From positions 91,164-155,163 of the forward strand of contig JACCGJ010000305.1 in the NCBI GenBank assembly GCA_013407085.1: DNA of 64,000 nucleotides, written 5' to 3'. A program made the translations under genes and the position numbers. Under the pieces are notes generated by a model. That model was not told where the DNA came from. It did not search any database and saw only the letters and a list, made by a program, of their open reading frames with translations. This DNA is from Atriophallophorus winterbourni (Eukaryota; Platyhelminthes; Trematoda; Plagiorchiida; Microphallidae). This document shows, in pieces, positions 31,401 through 40,400 of this stretch. Within the stretch, counting starts at the first letter, position 1, and each line of letters begins with the position of its first letter.

Positions 31401-34400
31401 NNNNNNNNNNNNNNNNNNNNNNNNNNNNNNNNNNNNNNNNNNNNNNNNNNNNNNNNNNNNNNNNNNNNNNNNNNNNNNNNNNNNNNNNNNNNNNNNNNNN
31501 NNNNNNNNNNNNNNNNNNNNNNNNNNNNNNNNNNNNNNNNNNNNNNNNNNNNNNNNNNNNNNNNNNNNNNNNNNNNNNNNNNNNNNNNNNNNNNNNNNNN
31601 NNNNNNNNNNNNNNNNNNNNNNNNNNNNNNNNNNNNNNNNNNNCTACCATGACATTTTTTCAACTACACAACTGTCGAGCGTCCTAGTGCCTCCAAATTA
31701 TTTTGAATATATATATATATATATTGATTATCCTTATACGAATATCCTGTCGTGTTGTACAGCTACGAGCTTTTTATACCATAAATTCTTGAATATTGAA
31801 AGGAAAAAGGCTACAGATTTGGACAAGTGAGAATCACGTGTTCAACAATCCAGCAGGGCTACGAGCCCATCATAGTGTGCATTGGCGATGAGAGATGCAG
31901 AACCCCACTCTCCGGCACTACACAAGAGCTGGAAGTGTCAAATCGATTAATGACGAGAATCACAAACCAGCAATAATTCTTGTTTCGGAAGCAGAGCACG
32001 AGAACGGCTCGAAAACACGACAAATGGATCATGTGAGCCGCTATTGAACCATTTGCAATTCGTCAAGGCAAATCAAGCGAGACCAACGTAATTGAAGGTT
32101 TTTAATGGTCTAAAAAGCAACAAGCTGAACAACAACCATAGGATGGTATGATATGTTGGATAAGGAACGTGGTGAGGGCTTGAGTCGGATTGTTTGACGT
32201 GAAATCTATTGACAAGTCGAACCAAAGTGCTGAAGAGAGTGTTGGGGTAACGGGATCCGCCAATATATACAGGAGAAGTGTGTGTGCTTTGTTCTTAATA
32301 ATCTACTAAACACATTGACCAATTCTGCTGATTTATCAGATTCGTGTGAAAGCTACACAATCGAGAAGTGAGGTGATGTGGTTAACTCTGGATCCAATGT
32401 CCTCGAAGACTATGTGACTGAAGTAATAGACGTTAGAATGAATGAATGAATGAAAGCACAAGTCTGATCCAGGCAAAATCCCGCACAGTCACAGGCTGCA
32501 CGTGGTCGATATTACTGTCAGGTTGCCCAGGCCTAGACAGATATGCGGAAGAAAAAAGTACAGAAAATGGTAGTGAGACTCCAGCCAGTTTCAGCATGCA
32601 GCTCACTACCCGTGGCCAATCAATACAGCACGGTGTTAGACGCACAATACAAAGTACTGCACGACTGCACATCCGTGCATATAGAGGTTAGAATGAGAAA
32701 TGCGATTTGGCCTTTCGTAATCCTTGTTCCTGAAACACGTTCCCTCATAAACCGTTCAAACCTACGACGAATTTGTGTGAGGATTTATGTCAAAACAAGA
32801 GGCACACCCAGTTCTGATTCAACAGTTACATAACCTCGTTACGTAACGTGAAAAGTTGCCAATGCAAAATGATGACGAAATCTGGTGACGAAATATACTT
32901 AAGCCACGAATCGATTGGAATACGTTTGGTCTGACGAAGCTTCTGTGTCAGAAGTGAAACGTTACCCAAAACCTGCTCTAACCGATTGCACTCAAATTCC
33001 TCTGCTATACTTAAGCCACGTTATTTGGCGCCAACTATTCACAATAACACATCAACCAACCCCGGCTGTATCGATTTTCTTAACGCTTTGGCTGTACTTT
33101 TGGTTGACCCTGCTAAAATGAAACAATCTAATCGATTGGAATATGTTTGGGACCGATCGTGTATTCATAATGCAAAGGAATTTGTGTGCAATCGGTTAGA
33201 GTAGTTTTTGGGTAACGTTTCACTTCTGACACAGAAGCTTCGTCAGACCAAGGGTGATAGTCAGGACAGGGAACATGATTAAGTAGCAGTCAACCACCAC
33301 TTATTTGACCTTACCGCTAAACAGCCTATAGTACGACTACAGTGTGTCACGTCTCGTGGGAATGACCAGGATCAGTGGCCGATTTTCCACACAGTGTGTA
33401 TCCACGTCTATCTGATACAAGTGAACACGGTCAAGGTCAGTTGACACAGCGGCCCACATACGTAAAAGTACATAACTAACGGGGCTAAGGTTAGGCTGTT
33501 TGAAGAAAAACAAAAATCTAATTAACTAGTAGGTATAAGGTGAATAAAAATTATTTACTTTCGCATCAGTGCTGAGCGCCAGATTGTGGAGATTTCTGCC
33601 CCATCCACCTTATTGACCGCCAGTCGACCTGCCTTGGCAATTTCGACCGCCTCCGCATGTAGGCGTTCGCTATACGGTTTAATACCGCGTCTCAATATTG
33701 CCACATTGTCTAGATCGACGCTGTGGCCCGTATCTAAAACGTGCTCCGCCAAGGCGGAATCACGAATAAGGGATTGATATTCCCTCGCATCCCGGGGCTG
33801 TCTCCGGACACGCTTTCGGTGTTCTTCGATTCTAGTGTGAATTTCCCTGGAAGTCTGCCCTATGTAAACACCCGAACAGTCCTTACAGTTGATTCTGTAG
33901 ATGCTGTTCGTAACGCTAGATAAAGGCGTCTTATCCTTGAGGTGCATCAGAACCGAACGGATAGTTTTCCCTTTCTTATAAGTTACGCGTATGGCCGCCT
34001 GGTTCAAGATTCTACGTATCGCTTCAGAAGTGCATTTTACATAAGGTATACAGACTGTATCTCGCCAATTTTTCTCCGATTTTTCGGATGGGTATTTTAC
34101 CTTCATCAATTGGCGTTTTACAAAACTTTTTGGGTAACCGTGGTCTATGAGCCTTTGGCTAGCTTCACGGTGCGCCTGTTTTCGCTCCCTTTCGTCGCTG
34201 CACAAGTGTTCTATCTTGTGGAAAATGGAACAAGCTATGGAACTGAAGACCTGTCTTGGATGAGCGGAAGTGTATCGTAGTACAGCATCTGTATCGATAG
34301 GTTTCCGATAGACAGAAGTTTTTATTTTTCCGTCTACTTTTTGTGCTAAACAGTCTAAAAATGGAAGAGTGCCTGTGCAGGATTCCACTTCCTTTGTGAC

Positions 34401-37400
34401 AGTAATACATGGGTCTATTTCATTTAAATATTTAAAGAAGGCCTCTAACTGATCTCGCTTGATGATAACAAATGTGTCATCAACATAGCGCCACCATAAT
34501 TTTGGCTTGAACCCTTCATTGTTAAGGGCTTTGTTCTCGAAATGCTCCATATACATGTTCGCAAGTACTGGAGATATCGGTGAACCCATTGCCAACCCTT
34601 CTTTTTGTCTATATAATTGCTCATTAAATACGAAGTGGTTCATGCTTAGGCAGATCGATACACCGTTGATAATTTGCTGGACGCTCAAGTTTGTGCGATC
34701 TGACAAACTGGCATCAGATTCCAAGGCCCGTCTAGCTAGTTGTAACGCACTTGTTGTATCGACGTTGGTGAACAAAGCGCTCACATCAAAACTAACCATT
34801 ATTTCATCGTTATCTATTGTTACCGACTTTAAGCGTGCTGCAAAGTCATTTGCGTTCTTGATGAACGAGGCTGTATTGCCGACTAAAGGTTTCAACAAAT
34901 AAGCCAAATGTCTAGCTAACTCGTGCGCAGGTGATCCGATACCGTCGACGATAGGTCTTACAGGAATGCCTTCTTTATGTATTTTAGGTAGGCCGTAGAA
35001 CCTAGGAGTTAGAGTCGACTTGGGATACAGGTTATACCACAAGCCCTTTCCCAAACTCTCCTTAACGCCACGCAAATACCTAGAGACTACCGTTTCGCTA
35101 TTATTCATTACCTTTTTCATTTTACCATTATCTATCCGTTCATAAGGACCCTCTGATAAGTGTACCCCAACCTTGTCTAAATAGTCGCTTTTGTTCAAAA
35201 TTACCGTTACTTTACCTTTATCAGCCTTAGTAATGGCTATATTTGTATCTTGTTTCAGCGTCAGAAGTGCTTGTCTTTCGTGTGAATCAAGGTTTGCATC
35301 GCCTTGTTCCTGATTTTTAATGACACCTGCGATACAGTTTCTTACCGCGTCTGCCTGTTCGTTGGGGAGTGCATTTAATGATCCCACAATACAGGGGATA
35401 AGATCCTCTAATCTAATGATTTTCGAAAGTCATATATTACTTAATACGAAAATTTGAATTCAAACAAACAAAATCTAGTATATTTTGGTGCTCACATCCA
35501 CATCACTTACACCACTAAGAAATCTACTTATCTACTTTTTCCTGGGGTTTGCCTGCTTCAAAAACTGTTTAGCAATGCAACCTGGATGATCGCATGTTGA
35601 GCTTAGAGCTCAGCATACCAAACATTAAAGGCATCATTTGAAAATCTAGCTACAGCTCAAAACTCCTGGTTTACCGGTACAACTACCGAAAAATTCGAAA
35701 ATATAGTCTGTAATGCCAACCAGACAAAATACATCTTCACAATGCGAACGCTCAACTGATATAAATCTACCGGAGTGTCTTGGAGAGGCTCTCATCGCTG
35801 AAACTCCATCGTTATAAAACCGACTGTCAATGGCATGTCTAACCTAAACTCCTCTGACATTAAAAGGTAACGAAGACCAAGCCATCCGCTCATCTGAAGG
35901 TTCAACTGAAACCATCGGATTCAAATACGAAGGTCACAGAGCAAATGTTCGCAAAACACTACAGTGTAATCTGTACCAGCATGCAGGAATCCAGCGAGAC
36001 ATCTTTAGATAATAAACAGAGGCACGACCTAGAACAATGGTCCAACTTCTGTAGGATGATGGGTTTGGAAACCATCAGACCTACAGCAGTTACACGTTTG
36101 GTTCGCCACCCAAGATCCCCACATTTCGGTGAGCCACGTCTCCTGAAAATAGGAATAAGGATACAGTTCTTTTAAATTCTTAATTGCTACGTGAGTTTCT
36201 GGACTGCAATACTCGAATCTACATCAATATACCATGGTGGGAAAGAAAAGGACGTCTCGACGTTCATAATAAGAGCAACGAGCACAGTCTAATCCTACTA
36301 GGCTTTCCAGAGGTTACAAATACAATGGAGGCTGTTAAACAACAAAACACGACTACAAATAGTGGCTCTACATCACAGAAACGACAGCAGCGCGGGAGTG
36401 TGTCGTTGCGAGTAACTTCAGGATACCCCGGTCATTCAATTACAAAGGTGATAGACCAAATCCTTTGAAACTCACTTTACTAACAACTGCTATGACAGAC
36501 TTCGTCTGACATACTTGACGACTACACGGGAAACACATTCCCAGTAGCGTCAGAATGAACACATTAAAGGCAGCCTCAGAAACACAAGCTGAAGCAATAC
36601 CATGCAAGAATACTGAAAACCTAAACTCAGAATACGGTTCAAATAACCACAAAGGTCCGGCTCTTAGGGGCTCGGTCCAATAGACAATCTATACATCATC
36701 ATTACATACAAAACCAGTATTCATTGGGTATACATTAATGCGCAGTGTTTGTGGAACAAAATACTGTTTTGGTTCCAGTTTACTGATATCCCATAATGCT
36801 TCCTTCTTTCAAGTAATTCAAAGTTTTAATGGTCCAAAAAGCAAATACTTTATAGTAACCACAGATTAAAAATATAGGGAATGCATAAAACAACACAAAT
36901 GTTTTATCAATATGGAAAGTCAGCACGTGTATTCAGGTGCAATGTTGGATTTGGTTAACATATACTTGTCAAGTTCAGCCTTAAACATGTTCAGGCTTGT
37001 TGCGTAAATCATAAGTGGGGACAGAGAGTTCCATATAAAACAAACTCGAACAGCAAAGAAAAACCTTTGACAATTTGATCTGGAGTGTGGAATAATTAAC
37101 TTGTAGCCCTGCGATCTGCTACCACGTTCTTCTTGCCGATGAAACAGGTGTTCAAGTGGGTGATCCACTGTATGCAGAATGTTGAATAGCGGGATCTAAA
37201 TTTACTCTTTCCATGTAACAATTAAAATTACTTTGCTCCTCCTTTGAAGCACATGGACGCAAATATGAAAGTAACGATTTGTTTAACTTTTATATGTATA
37301 TCCTATGGTATTGTACAGCAATTTGCTTTTTTCACCATAAATCTTGAATCTAAAAACAGACGATTTTGTAGTTTAAAACATGTGAGTGCATTAAACCATT

Positions 37401-40400
37401 CTCTATCACGATTTCATTATGTGTCTAGTATATCGATCTACAAACATCAATCAATGCTGAGGGTGGAATCGGATATCTCGTTTGCAGTGAATCAAATGTT
37501 CAGCTGCGAAACAGTGACACCATTGTGTTTCTGCGTTTGAACACCGAGTTAATTAACACTAGGTTCAAAGCTTAAGTTTGTTTACCACATTTCCGCTGTT
37601 TCAATGCTCAGTGAACCTAATCTTACTGTCTCCACCTGATAACGGAAACAGCCAGAGATCAGTTGTGGTGTATAAGTGCAGGGATGTTGGTACTCAAAAA
37701 AACTGGCTATTATCATTCAAGTGATCAGTGGACTTAGATTCGCTGTGTAGACCGGTCATCCAATAGTTGTCTGTGCCAATCTAAATAACAGTGACCTTCA
37801 AGTATAACTTCATTTACTACTTCTCCTCTGTTCCAAAGCTCACTGAACCAGATCCCATTATCTCCACCTGATGAGGGCAAACATCCAGAAAGCGGCTCTT
37901 CATTGTGAATGTGCAGGGAATGTGAGCATAACACTAAACATACTTTAAGGGATGCCGATGTACATGTATTTCCATCACACACCCCACGACCGGTTTCGTG
38001 CTGTTTGCATTCATCAGGTAGGGACAGTAAGATCAGTGAAACAGTGTATAATGGTAAACAAGTAGCGCTTGTGTGCCACTGTTGGATTAGGCCGGTACGA
38101 CCAACCTATTCAATCGCGTGTCCAAACACGCATATAATGGGGCTAAACCCATAACCATGAACAAAATAATGCGGAAAGCACATGTATGATTTCTATGAAC
38201 AGGTTATTGTTACGAGAAATTGGAGGTGGTAGATTGGACGCTATTTGATCAAGCTTCATGTTCCGACTATTCCCCTGCTCTGAAAAACTTTCTACGCCGG
38301 AATCGAATAGTTACCAAAAACATAGCATCATTTTATTGTACGTGAGTAGTGTGAGAATAGTACGATTTATGGTAGACTACCGCTTGTATAAAGTGCGTTC
38401 AGTTTGAAGTTTTAGTGATTATCACATTATGTCTATCTTGTCACCACTGCGGATTCGTGGAACAGATGTGACGTAAAGAAATGGGTTGTAAAATTAGCTA
38501 GCAAAGAAAAAAAACGCTAGAACTTGATCAAGCAAACCTATTGTTGAAAACCACCGTTTAACAGATTGGTCCATCAGTTAAAAGCGATCCACACAGTAGA
38601 GCTAAGTTAATCGATCAAATCAACGGGATTGTCCGGTTTTAGAAGTGCTCAAATCTCCTGCAATTACGCACCACTATCGGTTTCTGGCTGTTTGTCATCA
38701 TCAGGAAGAGACAGTAAGGTTAGTTTAAGTAAGTCTTGAAACAGTAAAAAAGAAGTAGACAAATTTACACTTGGAGGCCACTGCTAATGTTATCGACAAA
38801 GACAACCTATTCACAACGTGGATCTAAGTCAAAAGATAAAATTAATGGAAAGGATCAATGCTAACATTCCATGCTCTCAGAAACCACTGCCGGTTTCTGG
38901 GTGTTTGCCGTCATCAGGTGGAGACAGCAAGATCAGGTCTAGTGAGCATTGAAACAGTGGATATGTGGTAAACAAAATTAGGTTTTGAACCCTCTGTTAA
39001 ATAGGGTTCGTACAACGAACCTCGGTGTTCAGACACAATGTTACTCCAGGTGTTGAAGATTTGCGTCACTGCAAACGAGATATCATATTCCACTCTAAGG
39101 AGATCAGATCGGTTGGACGACCACAATAGATGTTGCCGGCTCCTTCTCCACTGGTCTGGCATAAGAGGCTACTCAAATGTACCCGTCTGGAGAAACATTC
39201 ATGAATGCTTAATCGGGATCGGTCAAACGGTGGACGGTAGCTCAGGCCCCTAGGGACCACAATGGTAATGGTCCTGGGTTCTAATTCGACCCGAGACAGG
39301 ATATGTACTGCTGATGAGCTCAAATAAGAGCGAAGCTCGAGTTCAGTGCTTCCAATGTGGACCGTCCTGATTAACTTTGTGAATAGTTCGAAGGACCTGG
39401 TATTGATGAGTAGTCGCAAAACATGGAGACAATCGTATGCAGTTTGCATTAAAACGTTTTATCAATCACTGGAAAGTCCAGCTAGCCTAGAATAGTTACA
39501 GACATCATGAATAAAAGACCGAGGAGTACATTCGTATCACTTTTGGCTCTCAAATACTTTTGCTGTTGGCCTTCCGTAGCGACCCAAACCTGTAGGTCTA
39601 AATCCACATCGCGATACTGTCCGAATTTAAAGCAAAAATCTCTTTGAATTCGTTCAGAATGTTATACAGTAACTGGACGATGAAACCCTGTCTCCGTTTA
39701 GCAGCATGTGCCCTTCCTCAGCTTGAAAATGATGCTTTTTACAGTATCTCAAAAGTAAGTGAGCGATCAAGAGCTGGATTTTCTCAATACTAAGCGGTAA
39801 CATGCTCAGAGCTCCTAAATGTGCACACTTCTTTGTACAGCAAATACAGCCTATGGAAATATCGACGTCCAGATGTCAACCAATCATAAAATTATCCTTT
39901 TGCAATACGACCGTTTTCCATGACACCGCTTGCGTACGCGATGCCGCTGCAGAAGAATGAAGATGCTCTGTAGAAAACACTTTGCATTTATTACTCTGCC
40001 GATCCACGATACGTTCAAAATGTGACAGACGATACTTAATTGAAAAGCATCTAGCTTCCTTTCACGTTTTCCCGTAGTTTATTCATTTTGGAATAAAGTA
40101 AAACAGTTAATCATAACCTTTTTGTCACCGCGGACAACTTTCGATGCTCCAGACACGGGAATTCAACGTTCAGTCATATATTCAAGATTCAATATTCACG
40201 AATTTATGGTATAAAAAGCTCGTATCTGTACAACACCACAAGATATTCGTATAAGGACAATCAATATATATACAAAATTAATTGAGGCAGTTGGACGATC
40301 GACCGTTTTGTAGTTAGAAAAATGTCATGTATAGTCTCGGTATGATGGAAACATATTCGTTTGGATAAAGGTCATGTTATATAAAAGGGATGTAGGGTGG

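Larger units (their letters stand above)
32924..33252. repeat. Inverted pair of hammerhead-bearing repeats
   Basis: About 72 bases at 32930-33002 reappear as their reverse complement at 33178-33249 with very few differences, around a 175-base spacer. Each arm contains hammerhead motif C. The right arm and the sequence following it (to about 33320) recur at 52318-52500. A Penelope-like ORF begins 310 bases further on, in the same orientation as the right arm. Confidence 0.85.
37560..38160. repeat. Family B hammerhead units: plus-strand tandem pair, then an inverted unit
   Basis: Two plus-strand units have their ribozyme cores 232 bases apart (CTGATAA at 37636, CTGATGA at 37868). They are followed by a minus-strand unit with an intact core at 38017-38011. 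Unit sequence shared among them includes CTTACTGTCTCCACC before the core, a TTTACCAC...GTTTCA block and a CTTAAAGTA-like region. No protein is encoded. Size and tandem layout fit retrozyme-like DNA. Confidence 0.75.
38600..39035 (-). repeat. Family B hammerhead tandem pair
   Basis: Two minus-strand units with equivalent positions 213 bases apart (CCACTATCGG at 38671, CCACTGCCGG at 38884 on the plus strand). Downstream of each on the plus strand run GAGACAG, GAAACAGT and a TTAAATAGGGTTCGTAC...GAACC hairpin (39003-39022). The same hairpin recurs near 45172, where the parent unit has decayed. Confidence 0.75.
39225..39430 (+). mobile_element. SM-alpha-like SINE: tRNA-like promoter plus hammerhead
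   Basis: A box A-like TAGCTCAGG (39238-39246) and box B-like GGTTCTAATTC (39277-39287) are spaced 39 bases apart, as in tRNA-derived polymerase III promoters. A hammerhead follows at 39305-39347, then a conserved tail (AACTTTGTGAATAGTTCGAA, GAGTAGTCGC) that recurs on the minus strand at 47710-47830. This order, promoter boxes then ribozyme, is that of the schistosome SM-alpha repeat. Confidence 0.75.

Noticed and set aside
30548..31830. Long ORFs spanning the N run
   Set aside because: They consist almost wholly of unknown bases in the assembly gap.
35395..35440. Possible hammerhead at the 5' side of the Penelope-like ORF (CTAATGA...GAAAGTC)
   Set aside because: The core differs from CTGANGA, there is no stem II of reasonable length and the helix I arms do not pair.
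36184..36468. 94-codon ORF as a host exon
   Set aside because: No recognisable motif, no convincing splice sites, and composition like the surrounding non-coding sequence.
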